A stretch of 64,000 nt of DNA. It comes from CAVONV01 sp963697355. GTDB lineage: Bacteria; Acidobacteriota; Vicinamibacteria; Marinacidobacterales; DATDRI01. The notes beneath the pieces were generated by a model, which had not been told where the DNA came from, did no database searches, and saw only the letters and a list, made by a program, of their open reading frames with translations. The stretch covers positions 1-64,000 of the forward strand of contig CAVONV010000007.1 in assembly GCA_963697355.1 (NCBI GenBank), in the 5' to 3' direction. The translations under genes and the position numbers were made by a program. Positions 44,698 through 54,156 of this stretch are shown here, in pieces (the stretch's first letter is position 1; each line of letters begins with the position of its first letter).

Positions 44698-45231
44698 ATG
44701 CGCGACAAAGTTTTGAAACTCTGGCCGGAAATCAACTGGATCGACGACGAAGGGCTAAGGAGCAAGGTGACCGACGCATGGTTGTACGCCATCGAAGAGA
44801 GCGTACTCGAGCCCGACGATCTGGAGACCATTCCTTTCTCTCTGCTCATCAAAGATTGTAACGTTTCCTTCATGAACCACAAGAGAACCTGTGTGCAGTT
44901 GGCGGTCGAGAACGCCAAGCTCATGAAGAAGAACTTCGGGGACGAGATCGCCATCGATATGGATATTCTCGTCGCGGGCGCCATTCTCATCGATATCGGA
45001 AAGCTCATGGAGTACGAGATTGTCGATGGCAAGCTAACCACGAGCGACGCGGGCAAGTTCGTCCGTCACCCCTTCAGCGGCGTCGCCATCGCTGCTCGAT
45101 TTGGAGTGCCTCCCGCGGTTCAACACATCATCGCCACTCACTCCAAAGAAGGTGACCTGGGAAAACGAACGGTGGAGTCGATCATCGTCCACCATGCTGA
45201 TTTTGTCAGCTTCGAACCCTTCAAGGCTTAG
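44698..45231 (+). CDS. HD-domain-like protein with altered HD motif
   Basis: A 177-residue helical protein of the HD fold: FMNHKRTCVQLAV holds the first His, but the HD doublet is changed to ID in AGAILIDIGKLMEYE. Later His and Asp residues are retained (RHPFSGVAIA, ATHSKEG, IIVHHADFV). With the metal-binding His missing it may be a binding or regulatory protein. It lies 19 bases after citF and about 120 before aconitase, so it is probably part of this operon. The ligand is unknown. Confidence 0.7.
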   Translation: MRDKVLKLWPEINWIDDEGLRSKVTDAWLYAIEESVLEPDDLETIPFSLLIKDCNVSFMNHKRTCVQLAVENAKLMKKNFGDEIAIDMDILVAGAILIDIGKLMEYEIVDGKLTTSDAGKFVRHPFSGVAIAARFGVPPAVQHIIATHSKEGDLGKRTVESIIVHHADFVSFEPFKA

Positions 45232-45351
45232 AAAAAAGACCGTCATTGAATGCAACCGGGTATGCGCGCGAATACACACATCAACCGAGGAGGCCCGAAT
45301 TCGTGAACTCACGTTTCCTGATTTCTTGAGTTCGCGAATTCCCGAATGCCC

Positions 45352-47322
45352 ATGGCCCAAAATCTCATCGAAAAAATCGCCCAGAAACACGCAGTAGGTT
45401 TACCGGAAGGAAAACAAATCCAGAGCGGTGACTATATCTCCATCCAGCCGGCTCACGTTCTCACCCATGACAACACCGGCGCCGTCATGAGCAAGTTCAA
45501 GAGCATAGGGGCCCGAACGATGGCGAATCCCCGCCAACCTATGTTCGCGCTGGATCACAATGTCCAAGACCACGGCGAGGCCAACCTCAAGAAATATGCC
45601 GGCATCGAACAGTTCGCAGCCGAGATGGGTGTAGATTTCTATCCGGCGGGTAGAGGCATCGGACATCAGATCATGGTCGAGGAGGGCTACGCTTTCCCAG
45701 GCGTGATGGCGGTGGCCTCGGACAGCCACTCCAATATGTACGGGGGCATCGGTTGTCTCGGCACCCCCATTGTCAGAACCGATGCCGCCGCCCTTTGGGC
45801 AACCGGACGAACTTGGTGGCAGGTTCCTCCAGCTTCAAAAGTCCAACTGACCGGAAAGCTACCGGCCGGTGTGACCGGCAAAGATGTCATCGTGACGCTC
45901 TGCGGGAAGTTCAATCAAGACGAAGTTTTGAACCACGCGATTGAGTTCGTCGGCGATGGCGTCGAACACCTCTCCATAGAGGAGCGCCTCACTATCGCCA
46001 ACATGACAACCGAATGGGGAGCTCTCGCGGGTCTGTTCCCCATTGATGAAAAAGTCATCGAATGGGTCGGCCGACGAATCGCGGTCATCCTCGAGCGCGG
46101 GCTCGCTGGTGTCCCCTCGGACGTGGACGGAGGCGGTGAGCATCCGCGGTTGAACCAAGCTCGTTTGGAGGAGCTCGTTCGCAATATTCCGAGATCCGAC
46201 CCCGACGCCGTTTATTCGAAAGTGCTGAGCCTCGACCTTTCCACGGTTCGACCCCATGCCTCTGGTCCCAACCACGTGAAAGTCATGACGAGTGTCGCCG
46301 ATCTCGAAGCGAAGAACATCAACATCAACAAAGCCTATCTCGTTTCCTGCGTCAACAGCCGGGCAAGCGACCTAGCAGCGGCAGCCGACGTGATTCGGGG
46401 CCAAACGGTCGCAGCCGGGGTCGAATTCTACATCGCCGCCGCCTCGGACGAGGTCCAAGCCGAGAGCGAGCGCCGTGGAGATTGGCAAGCGCTCATCGCA
46501 GCCGGTGCTCGTGTTCTGCCACCCGGCTGCGGGCCTTGTATTGGGCTGGGCACGGGTCTCCTTGAAGACGGAGAGGTCGGCATATCGGCGACCAATCGCA
46601 ATTTCAAAGGACGCATGGGCTCGCGCAACGCTGAGGCCTATCTGGCTTCCCCGGCGGTAGTGGCCGCCTCCGCCCTAGCCGGAAAGATCGTCGGTCCCGG
46701 GAAATACGACAACGTCGAGACCGTCGGCTCCATTGAAGTCTTGCCGAAAAGCGAGGTTCCTAAGGACAAGACTGAGATTCTCAAGGGTTTCCCGGAACAA
46801 GTGAAAGGTGAAATGGTATTTTGCCATCAAGACAATTTGAACACCGACGGCATATATCCAGGCAAATACACGTACATCGACGACTTCAAACCCGAACAGC
46901 AAGCCCAAGTGGCCATGGAGAACTATGACCCCGAGTTCCAGAAGATCGTGGAGGACGGCGACATCCTCGTGGGAGGATTCAACTTCGGCACCGGTAGTTC
47001 ACGGGAACAGGCTGTGACCGCCCTGAAATACCGCGGCATTCGTATGGTGCTTGCAGGTTCTTTCAGCGAGACGTACAAACGCAACGCCTTGAACAACGGC
47101 TTCTTGGTCATCGAGGCACCGGAGCTGGTGCGCGATCTCGAGAGTGAGCTCGGCACATCCAAACTGACCGTCAAAACCGGTTTGACGGTCAAAATCGATT
47201 TCTCGTCTTCGTCGTTGGAGGCGATGGGAACAACCTACTCGATTGGACGTATTGGCCCTCCCGCCCAGGAGCTCATCATAGAGGGTGGGTTAGAAAATTG
47301 GGTCAAGAAACGATTGAGCTAA
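45352..47322 (+). CDS. acn: Aconitate hydratase
   Basis: About 656 residues, of the shorter aconitase form. Iron-sulfur cysteines lie in SCVNSRASD and PPGCGPCIG; SFNFGTGSS-type active-site sequence appears as GGFNFGTGSSREQA. It interconverts citrate and isocitrate through cis-aconitate, next to genes for citrate lyase and an isocitrate-dehydrogenase-type enzyme. The ATG at 45352 (MAQNLIEKIA) is preferred; a second ATG lies two codons upstream. Octamer-like repeats precede it. Confidence 0.92.
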   Translation: MAQNLIEKIAQKHAVGLPEGKQIQSGDYISIQPAHVLTHDNTGAVMSKFKSIGARTMANPRQPMFALDHNVQDHGEANLKKYAGIEQFAAEMGVDFYPAGRGIGHQIMVEEGYAFPGVMAVASDSHSNMYGGIGCLGTPIVRTDAAALWATGRTWWQVPPASKVQLTGKLPAGVTGKDVIVTLCGKFNQDEVLNHAIEFVGDGVEHLSIEERLTIANMTTEWGALAGLFPIDEKVIEWVGRRIAVILERGLAGVPSDVDGGGEHPRLNQARLEELVRNIPRSDPDAVYSKVLSLDLSTVRPHASGPNHVKVMTSVADLEAKNININKAYLVSCVNSRASDLAAAADVIRGQTVAAGVEFYIAAASDEVQAESERRGDWQALIAAGARVLPPGCGPCIGLGTGLLEDGEVGISATNRNFKGRMGSRNAEAYLASPAVVAASALAGKIVGPGKYDNVETVGSIEVLPKSEVPKDKTEILKGFPEQVKGEMVFCHQDNLNTDGIYPGKYTYIDDFKPEQQAQVAMENYDPEFQKIVEDGDILVGGFNFGTGSSREQAVTALKYRGIRMVLAGSFSETYKRNALNNGFLVIEAPELVRDLESELGTSKLTVKTGLTVKIDFSSSSLEAMGTTYSIGRIGPPAQELIIEGGLENWVKKRLS

Positions 47323-47699
47323 ACAAGGATCAACGAACCTCTAGGGCGCGAGAGCGAGTCCCTCTACGCCGAGGCTTCCGCCTACGCCAAGGCTACGGCG
47401 GACAGGACGGCGGACAAGTCGGCGGACCCGCCGAAGCTTGAATGGTGGACAACGTCAGCGAAGGCGGGGAGGAACTATGCCGAGGGAGTTGCTTCGAAGG
47501 AGCCCGGCAACATCTGTTTCTTCGAAGGAGCCCCAAAGCAGACGACGGGACGAATTGAAGCCCGCCGCCGACCGCAGCGAGCCGGTCGAGCGGAGGGCCG
47601 TACGCGAGCGTTTGCGAGCGGACAACTAGAAAAACACGAGCGAGTATCTGGGTGCGAGCCCCGAAGAGGCGAGCGTCCCACTAATAAAAGGAGACAACA
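47323..47699. other. Low-complexity spacer upstream of the dehydrogenase gene
   Basis: No gene is apparent in 377 bases. It is built of imperfect repeats such as GCTACGGCGGACA, GGCGGACAAGTCGGCGGA and CCGAAGCTT, plus GGCGAGCG-type purine runs. Reading frames here are by-products of the low complexity. An AAGGAG site at the end serves the next gene. Confidence 0.55.
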
Positions 47700-48818
47700 A
47701 TGGCTAAGTACAAAGTAGCGTGGCTCCCCGGCGACGGTGTGGGCCATGAAGTCATGGATTGCACCCGCCTCATCTTGGACAAATTGAACTTAGATGCAGA
47801 GTACATACCCGGTGACATCGGATGGGAGTTCTGGAGGCACGAAGGCGAAGCTCTACCCCAACGTACGATCGATCTCTTGAAGAAAACCGATGTGGCACTC
47901 TTCGGTGCCATCACCTCGAAGCCTCGGGACGAAGCCGCTCAGGAATTAGACCCCGAGCTGCAGGACAAGGGCTACGTCTATTTCTCGCCGATCGTCAAAT
48001 TGCGCCAAATGTTCAACCTTCATACGAACATGCGCCCCTGCAAAGCCTATCCGGGGAACCCTTTGAACTTGAAAGACGGCATCGACATCGTCATCTTTCG
48101 CGAAAACACAGAGGGGCTCTACTCGGGCATCGAGTATCACCCCGTACCGGAGGAAGTCTTCGCAGTGCTGAAGAAGACCCATCCAAAGGCTTCGAAATTC
48201 GAAGGGGTGAGCCTGGATGATTTGGCCATTTCCACCCGCATCATGACACGCAAAGCGTGCAAGAACATCGTGACCCAGGCCTTCGAGTATGCAAAAAAGT
48301 ACGGACGCAAATCCGTAACGGTCGTGGACAAGCCCAACGTTCTCAGGGAGACCGGTGGCCTCATGATTCGAACGGCACGCGAGGTAGCCAAGCAGTACCC
48401 GGGCATAGAGCTCTGGGAAACCAACATCGATGCCCAGTGTATGTGGTTGGTCAAGAACCCACAGAACTACGAAGTCATGGTGGCCGAGAACATGTTCGGC
48501 GACATTCTTTCGGACCTCGCGGCACAGCTCGTCGGCGGACTCGGCTTCGCCTGTTCCGGCAACATCGGAGATGACTACGCGGTGTTCGAGCCCACCCACG
48601 GCTCAGCACCCAAGTACTATGGTCAGAACAAAGTCAATCCAATCGCCATGATTCTCACGGCGAAGATGATGTTGGACTGGCTTGGCGAAACAGCCAAAGC
48701 GAACGTCGTCGAGAAAGCCGTTGCGGAAGTTATCCGCGAGAAAAAAGTCGGCACTTATGACGTCGGACTATCGAACACGAACATCGAGGTCGCACAGGAG
48801 ATCGCGTCGAAACTGTAG
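47700..48818 (+). CDS. Isocitrate/isopropylmalate dehydrogenase-family enzyme, probably isocitrate dehydrogenase
   Basis: A 372-residue beta-decarboxylating dehydrogenase: WLPGDGVGHEVMD, MRPCKAYPGNP, IFRENTEGLYSG and EPTHGSAPKYYGQNKVNP are conserved family motifs. The position after aconitase and citrate synthase favours isocitrate dehydrogenase (isocitrate to 2-oxoglutarate). The sequence alone does not exclude tartrate or isopropylmalate dehydrogenase, and the coenzyme is uncertain. Full length. Confidence 0.8.
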   Translation: MAKYKVAWLPGDGVGHEVMDCTRLILDKLNLDAEYIPGDIGWEFWRHEGEALPQRTIDLLKKTDVALFGAITSKPRDEAAQELDPELQDKGYVYFSPIVKLRQMFNLHTNMRPCKAYPGNPLNLKDGIDIVIFRENTEGLYSGIEYHPVPEEVFAVLKKTHPKASKFEGVSLDDLAISTRIMTRKACKNIVTQAFEYAKKYGRKSVTVVDKPNVLRETGGLMIRTAREVAKQYPGIELWETNIDAQCMWLVKNPQNYEVMVAENMFGDILSDLAAQLVGGLGFACSGNIGDDYAVFEPTHGSAPKYYGQNKVNPIAMILTAKMMLDWLGETAKANVVEKAVAEVIREKKVGTYDVGLSNTNIEVAQEIASKL

Positions 48819-48870
48819 TCATCAAGAATTCAGGAAATCAGGAATTCAGGAGTTCCGATTTGGAGTAGTC

Positions 48871-50244
48871 ATGGAAAAGACGATATCGAGACGAATGGCA
48901 GAATATGCTGTGGGTCTCAAATACGAAGATTTGCCCAAGGACGTTGTCGAACAAACCAAACGGTTCCTTTACGACTCGATCGGCTGCGCGTTCGGCAGTA
49001 TGAATACGAAGGATGTCAACGCCATTCGGGACATCTACACCGAGATCGGCGGCAAAGAGCAAGCCACCGTTTTCGGATTCGGGGACCGATTACCGGCAGT
49101 GAATGCGTCTCTCATCAACTCGCTCATGATCCGGGCTCTGGATTTCAATGACATCTACTGGAAAGAGGACCCTAGTCACCCGAGCGACATCATTCCGGCC
49201 GCCCTCTCCGTCGGAGAAGCGGAAGGGGTATCGATGAAAGACGTGATCGTCGGCATCGTACTTGCCTATGAATTCGAGCAACGTCTTTGCGAGTTCGCCA
49301 AGCCGGGCGTTCGGGAGCGCAAATGGCACCATGCTACGCTGACCCAATTCGTCTCCCCCGTTGCCGCCGGGAAAATGCTCGGACTGAGGGTCGACGAGAT
49401 AGTCAACGCCATCGGAATTTCCGGGAGCCATAGTCACACGATCGGTTGCCCGACGGCGGGGACGCTCACCATGATGAAAAACACTGTGGACCCCATGGCG
49501 GTTCAGGCAGGAGTCTTCGCGGCCTACATGGCGCAGAAGGGATATACCGGTACCGAGGCGGTTTTCGAAGGCAAGGAAGGATTCATGGATGTCTTCGGTC
49601 CGGAGTGGGACCTGCCGATCATGACCGAAGGATTCGGAAGCTCTTACCGCATCATGACCTGCTCGATGAAGGCTTTTCCTACCGAGGCGCTGACTCACAC
49701 GCACATCACCGCCACACTCCAGACGGTCATCGACAATGACATTCGTCCCGACGATATCGACGAGGTCGTCATTACAACGATCGCCCGAGCCTGCGACATT
49801 CTATTCGACCCTCACAAATACGAGGCCACGTCGCGAGAGACGGCCGACCACAGTCTTCCCTACTGCATCGCCCGTGCTATTTTGGATCGAAAGATCACGA
49901 CCCAGACCTTCGCTCAGGAAAAGATTGACGACCCCAAGCTCAAGGACATCATTCACAAGATTCGTGGAGAGGCGAGTGAGAAGTTCGAGAAGCTCTTCCC
50001 AGAAAAACAACCCTCTCGGGTTACCATCAAGACCAACAACGGGAAAGAGTATACGAGCTACTTGGAATACCCCAAAGGGGATCCTCGCCAGCCCATGACC
50101 ATCGAAGATCTCGAGAACAAATTCAATTCTCTTGGAGCCGAAAGGTTCCCGAAGAAAGGTCTGGAAGAGCTCAAGGAAATCATTTTCAATTGTGAAGACA
50201 TGTCCGCTCGTGATTTCATGGGTAAGATGGTGGCATCAAAATAG
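48871..50244 (+). CDS. MmgE/PrpD-family protein
   Basis: A 457-residue protein of the MmgE/PrpD family, which includes 2-methylcitrate dehydratase and cis-aconitate decarboxylase. Family patterns are KRFLYDSIGCAFG, ALDFNDIYWKEDPSHPSDII and SMKAFPTEALTH. It follows the dehydrogenase by about 52 bases of octamer-like repeat. In a citrate operon a dehydration of a citrate-like substrate is likely, but the true substrate cannot be told. The ATG at 48871 was chosen; the frame is open farther upstream across the repeat. Confidence 0.82.
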   Translation: MEKTISRRMAEYAVGLKYEDLPKDVVEQTKRFLYDSIGCAFGSMNTKDVNAIRDIYTEIGGKEQATVFGFGDRLPAVNASLINSLMIRALDFNDIYWKEDPSHPSDIIPAALSVGEAEGVSMKDVIVGIVLAYEFEQRLCEFAKPGVRERKWHHATLTQFVSPVAAGKMLGLRVDEIVNAIGISGSHSHTIGCPTAGTLTMMKNTVDPMAVQAGVFAAYMAQKGYTGTEAVFEGKEGFMDVFGPEWDLPIMTEGFGSSYRIMTCSMKAFPTEALTHTHITATLQTVIDNDIRPDDIDEVVITTIARACDILFDPHKYEATSRETADHSLPYCIARAILDRKITTQTFAQEKIDDPKLKDIIHKIRGEASEKFEKLFPEKQPSRVTIKTNNGKEYTSYLEYPKGDPRQPMTIEDLENKFNSLGAERFPKKGLEELKEIIFNCEDMSARDFMGKMVASK

Positions 50245-50252
50245 GAACGAGA

Positions 50253-50276
50253 GAGGCACCCACTTCCGGGTGCCTC
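50253..50276 (+). terminator. Hairpin between prpD-like gene and brnQ
   Basis: GAGGCACCC and GGGTGCCTC form a perfect 9-bp stem with a 6-base loop, eight bases past the stop. No T-tract. It may be a weak terminator or an mRNA processing site for the following transporter. Confidence 0.55.
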
Positions 50277-50304
50277 CCCGCAGTTTGACTAGGAAAGCTG
50301 ACAA

Positions 50305-51600
50305 ATGACCAAAAATTCAAACGATGTCATTTTGGTTGGGTTCGCTCTGTTCGCGATGTTCTTTGGAGCGGGCAACCTCATCTTTCCACCTTTCATGGGT
50401 TTCATGGCGGGAACGCACTGGGCACCCGCGCTCGCAGGCTTTCTCATCACGGGCATCGGCATGCCCCTGCTGGGGATCATGGCATCGGCACGCGCTGGCG
50501 GAACGGTGGAAAAGCTCGCCGAAATCGTAAGCCCAACATTCTCCCGAGTCTTGAGCATCGTCATCCTCCTTGCCATAGGGCCTCTGCTCGCCATTCCAAG
50601 GACGGCAGCCACCACATTCGAATTAGGAGTGCGTCCGAACTTCGATGGGGCCCCAGCCTGGATATCCTCAATTGTCTTTTTTACCATCACTTTGTTCTTC
50701 GCCTTGAACAAATCGGCGGTCATCGATCGCATTGCGAAGTTCCTGACGCCCTTTTTGGTCTTCACTCTGGCGTTGATCATATTGAAAGGCATTTTCAGCC
50801 CGATGGGCCCCATACAAGACACGGGGTTCACCAATGCCTTCGGCAACGGCTTCCGCGAGGGATACCAGACCATGGACGCTCTGGCGTCGCTGGTGTTCGC
50901 GGAGATCATCATCGTCACCTTGATCTTCAAAGGCTACAAGAGCGTGAGCGACCAAGTGCGAATGACCTCGATGGCAGGAGCCATTGCCGCCGGAGGATTG
51001 GGACTCGTCTACGGCGGTCTCATGTACTTGGGAGCTACATCCGGATCACTCTTTCCGGCAGACGTGGAGCGAACCGACCTCCTGATTGGGATCGCCCAAG
51101 GAGTCCTTGGCGGAGCAGGAAGTGTTGCTTTGGGAGTCGCAGTATCCATGGCCTGCCTCACGACATCTATCGGGCTCACAGCTACGGTCGGGGACTACTT
51201 CAGCAATTTGCTGAACGGCAAGATTAGTTACAAAACCATTTGTATTGCGACCGTCATCTTCAGTGCCGTCTTTGCCACGGTCGGCGTGACGACCATCGTC
51301 CGGGTCGCCGTTCCGTTGTTGGTTTTGGTTTACCCGGTGGCCATCATATTGATTCTTCTGACCATGGTTGGCGTGAAGAACATGGGCATTTATCGAGGCG
51401 CGGTCTTTGGAGCCCTGGCCACGAGCGCATTCGACGCCCTCTCTGCAGCCGGACTGCCCATCACTTCGGTAACCAATGTCCTTCAGATGATCCCCCTCGC
51501 GGAAATGGGTTTCACCTGGATTGTCCCGGCTGTTGTCGGCGGCATCATCGGAGCCGTTGTTTTGGCTATCTCTTCCGGCCAGGCCCGTTCTCGAGATTAA
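50305..51600 (+). CDS. brnQ: Branched-chain amino acid:cation symporter (BrnQ family)
   Basis: A 431-residue membrane protein with about 12 helices. The N-terminus VGFALFAMFFGAGNLIFPP is the hallmark of the LIVCS/BrnQ family. It brings leucine, isoleucine or valine into the cell with Na+ or H+. It starts 60 bases beyond the prpD-like gene, so it may be part of the same transcript; transported substrates could feed acetyl-CoA production. Confidence 0.9.
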   Translation: MTKNSNDVILVGFALFAMFFGAGNLIFPPFMGFMAGTHWAPALAGFLITGIGMPLLGIMASARAGGTVEKLAEIVSPTFSRVLSIVILLAIGPLLAIPRTAATTFELGVRPNFDGAPAWISSIVFFTITLFFALNKSAVIDRIAKFLTPFLVFTLALIILKGIFSPMGPIQDTGFTNAFGNGFREGYQTMDALASLVFAEIIIVTLIFKGYKSVSDQVRMTSMAGAIAAGGLGLVYGGLMYLGATSGSLFPADVERTDLLIGIAQGVLGGAGSVALGVAVSMACLTTSIGLTATVGDYFSNLLNGKISYKTICIATVIFSAVFATVGVTTIVRVAVPLLVLVYPVAIILILLTMVGVKNMGIYRGAVFGALATSAFDALSAAGLPITSVTNVLQMIPLAEMGFTWIVPAVVGGIIGAVVLAISSGQARSRD

Positions 51601-51772
51601 GTCATTTTTCGACCCGACGTCATCACGTCCGCGCGCCATTTAAAATTCGCGTTGGAAAAAACACACACCTATAGAGTAAAATCATTGATAAACATTGAGG
51701 CCTTTCCAGTCGGCCTTTCAATCGAGGTATTGGTACGTTTGTACAAGCGAACGAGCGCGCACGCAGGTAAGC

Positions 51773-52375
51773 ATGAAAACACTACTCGATTTGATTCAAG
51801 AGTTCGCAGTCCTCAATGACGCCAAGACCCTTGGTGGCGGTGTTCTGCCTCAAGGAGAGGAACAACGCTGGCGTGAGCTACGAGATTTCTACGACATCCT
51901 CATGGAGCAAGAGGGCTTTCGTGACCAGCCTGTCGCCCGATTCAGTACTGATGAAATCCGACAACGCGTATCTAGTCGGATAAGGCTTCGCGTGCGTACC
52001 GATATGAAAGTCATCGTGCAACATGAGACTGAAGCTTTGAGCTGTCGCGTCGGAAACCTGAGTTGCGGCGGGGCATTATTGATGTGCGACAGCTTTTTGA
52101 ACGTGGGTTCCCGAGTCACTCTTCATCTGAGCCATATCGATCCGCGAGAGGGAGCTCTTCGGGTGCAAGGCGATGTGGTCTGGCAACGTACCGGCAGTCC
52201 CGACTCCCAACTTCGCTATCAAATGGGCATCCGCTTCGTCGGTCTCGAAAAAAACGATTGGACCAAACTGGACTCTTTCGTCGTAGAGAATATCGAGCAC
52301 CGTATTTTGTCTTTGCAGGCGGGCGCGCTCCATCCCGACTTCGTGCAACAAGAACAACTCTCATGGGGACAGTGA
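51773..52375 (+). CDS. PilZ-domain protein
   Basis: About 200 residues from the ATG at 51773; longer frames upstream add no conserved sequence. The C-terminal half has the PilZ c-di-GMP-binding signatures: RQRVSSRIRLRVR (RxxxR) and GNLSCGGALLM (NxSxxG). The N-terminus is a helical region (TLLDLIQEFAVLNDAKTLGG) of unknown role. It probably senses c-di-GMP. Copy B of the 75-bp repeat begins at its stop codon. Confidence 0.82.
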   Translation: MKTLLDLIQEFAVLNDAKTLGGGVLPQGEEQRWRELRDFYDILMEQEGFRDQPVARFSTDEIRQRVSSRIRLRVRTDMKVIVQHETEALSCRVGNLSCGGALLMCDSFLNVGSRVTLHLSHIDPREGALRVQGDVVWQRTGSPDSQLRYQMGIRFVGLEKNDWTKLDSFVVENIEHRILSLQAGALHPDFVQQEQLSWGQ

Positions 52376-52443
52376 ACAGCATCCGCACGGTCAAGACAGG
52401 CGACGTCCACCGCATCGGAGACTAACTTTGTGCGGATGCCCCC
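52369..52443 (+). repeat. 75-bp repeat element, copy B
   Basis: Matches copy A at 32274-32348 (opposite strand) at about 68 of 75 positions. Perfect terminal stem: GCATCCGCAC with GTGCGGATGC. It overlaps the end of the PilZ gene. A small frame, MGTVNSIRTVKTGDVHRIGD, starts with an ATG at 52363. Between copies all three codon differences inside this frame change the amino acid, so conserved RNA or DNA structure is more likely than a conserved peptide. Confidence 0.7.
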
Positions 52444-52716
52444 CTGCCCGAGCCCTTGCACTTGCCCGATCCGTTACCCCTTGCCCCTGCCAGATGCTAG
52501 TTGGAAGTGACCGGTGAACAGTTATCATTGACCAGTGTAGTGGGCGGTCAGCAGTCAATGAAATGTAGCCGCAAACAAGAGCGATTAGAGGTCAGAGGCC
52601 AGAAACCGGTCTGACAAGTCAATTTGACGCTTCATGGTGGGGACAGTGAATCTAACTTTCCTATGAATTCATAAGAATGTTGAATTCGCTGTCCTCATTA
52701 TGACAGGAGAGTTCAA
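52444..52716. other. Repeat-rich spacer before the PQQ-like gene
   Basis: CCTTGC/CCCTTGCC-type repeats follow copy B to about 52495. From 52639 to 52696 a 58-bp imperfect palindrome (see next entry) is present. No gene is apparent. The AGGAGAG site at 52706 serves the next gene. Confidence 0.5.
52639..52696. repeat. REP-like imperfect palindrome
   Basis: GGGGACAGTGAAT and ATTCGCTGTCCTC are complementary at 11 of 13 positions; the centre TATGAATTCATA is a perfect 12-bp palindrome, and its midpoint is exactly the midpoint of the whole. The GGGGACAG start is like that of REP sequences mobilised by RAYT (IS200-like) transposases. No transposase is in the window. Confidence 0.6.
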
Positions 52717-53976
52717 ATGAATCGGCGACTCCTCCCCTTCATCCTCGTTCTCGCGCTATCCGTCAGTGCTCTCGCAAACGACAACGTCAGCATGGTCACT
52801 GTCGAGGGAGAAGGAAACAACTATTGGCCCGGGTGGCGCGGTCCCTCCGCTCAAGGCTACGTCGTCGGCTCGGGCTATCCGGACAGATGGTCGGACACCG
52901 AGAACGTCTTCTGGAAAGTCGAGGTTGCCGGCGCCGGCAACTCATCGCCGATTGTCTGGGGCGATCGCATCTTTCTCACCACTTCATACGACGGTGGAAA
53001 ACGCCTTTCTCTCCTCTCCTATCAACGCTCGAATGGCCAGCTCGTCTGGGAAACGACGATCCCACAGACGGGTGTCGAGCAGGTCCATGATAAGAACGGT
53101 CACGCCTCGGCAACTCCGGTGACCGATGGGAAGAAAGTCTACGCATCCTTCGGTACACACGGCCTCGTGGCTGTCGACTTCGATGGCAAGATCCTATGGC
53201 ATCGACAACTCGTCGCGCTCGACAACTACCATGGTTCTGCCGGTTCTCCCATCCTCTACGAAGACAAGGTGATCCTCTATCAGGATCATCAAGGCCAATC
53301 TTTCGTGGCCGCCTTCGACAGAAACACCGGAGACATCAGGTGGAGGACGGATCGCAAGGCGAAGACCGGATGGGGCACGCCCATCGTGCTCCGAACGGAG
53401 GATCGAGACGAGCTCATCGTCTCCAGCCAACATGAAGTGAATGCCTACGATCCGGCAAACGGTGAACTGCTCTGGTTTGTGAAAGGCAACAAATTCGAGG
53501 TCATTCCTACTCCCACTGTCGGACATGGCCTCGTGTTTTGTTCATCCGGTCGTGCCGGGCCGACACTCGCCATTCGACCCGGAGGCAGCGGAGACGTCAC
53601 GGAAACGCATGTTGTTTGGCAAAGCCCCAAGGGATCGCCATTCGTGCCCTCGACCATCATTGTGGGAGACTCAATCTACATGATCAACGACATGTTGAGC
53701 GTCGTCACGAGCTACGAAGCAAAGACCGGGAAACTCATGTTCCAAGGGCGACTCGGGGAAGCGCAACGCGAAGGTTTCTCGGCCTCGCCCGTCACAGTGG
53801 ATGGCAAGATCTTCTTCACGAATGACAACGGTGAGACCTTCGTCCTCGAAGCCGGCCCCGAGCTCGTGCTTCTACATGTGAATCGTCTGAACGCTCGCAC
53901 ACTCGCATCCCCCGCCCTTGTGGAGGGGCGATGGTACTTCCGCACAGACAAAGAGCTTATCTGTATTGGGGAGTGA
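52717..53976 (+). CDS. Secreted PQQ-like beta-propeller protein
   Basis: A 419-residue protein with a signal peptide (MNRRLLPFILVLALSVSA) and repeated blades, for example GNSSPIVWGDRIFLTTSYDG, LLSYQRSNGQLVWE and AFDRNTGDIRWRTD, characteristic of PQQ/BamB-like eight-bladed propellers. It should be periplasmic. No enzyme active-site Cys pair of quinoprotein dehydrogenases is evident, so it may be a structural or binding protein. Neighbours give no function. Confidence 0.8.
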   Translation: MNRRLLPFILVLALSVSALANDNVSMVTVEGEGNNYWPGWRGPSAQGYVVGSGYPDRWSDTENVFWKVEVAGAGNSSPIVWGDRIFLTTSYDGGKRLSLLSYQRSNGQLVWETTIPQTGVEQVHDKNGHASATPVTDGKKVYASFGTHGLVAVDFDGKILWHRQLVALDNYHGSAGSPILYEDKVILYQDHQGQSFVAAFDRNTGDIRWRTDRKAKTGWGTPIVLRTEDRDELIVSSQHEVNAYDPANGELLWFVKGNKFEVIPTPTVGHGLVFCSSGRAGPTLAIRPGGSGDVTETHVVWQSPKGSPFVPSTIIVGDSIYMINDMLSVVTSYEAKTGKLMFQGRLGEAQREGFSASPVTVDGKIFFTNDNGETFVLEAGPELVLLHVNRLNARTLASPALVEGRWYFRTDKELICIGE

Positions 53977-54156
53977 GGAAAGAACTCAAGAACTCAAGAA
54001 CTCAAGAACTCAAGAACTCAGAAATCGAAGCAAAAGAAACCTTCGGAATTCAACGCAGAGGCGCCAAGCCGCGGAGGCGCAGAGAACAGAAGACACACCT
54101 TATCAGGGTCTTGTTTCTGGATTCGTGGGTACTTGAGTACTTGGGTACTCGAGTAC
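53977..54156. repeat. Octamer repeat array and related low-complexity DNA
   Basis: Directly after the stop lie five AAGAACTC-type units in tandem (about 53980-54022), then a GGCGC-rich segment and a run of GTACTTGA-type octamers (about 54125-54160) that ends at the stop of elp3. No gene is here. Repeat length is eight bases in both families. Confidence 0.7.

Noticed and set aside
53977..54060. CRISPR array in the AAGAACTC repeats
   Set aside because: The units are eight bases in direct tandem without spacers, and there are no cas genes.
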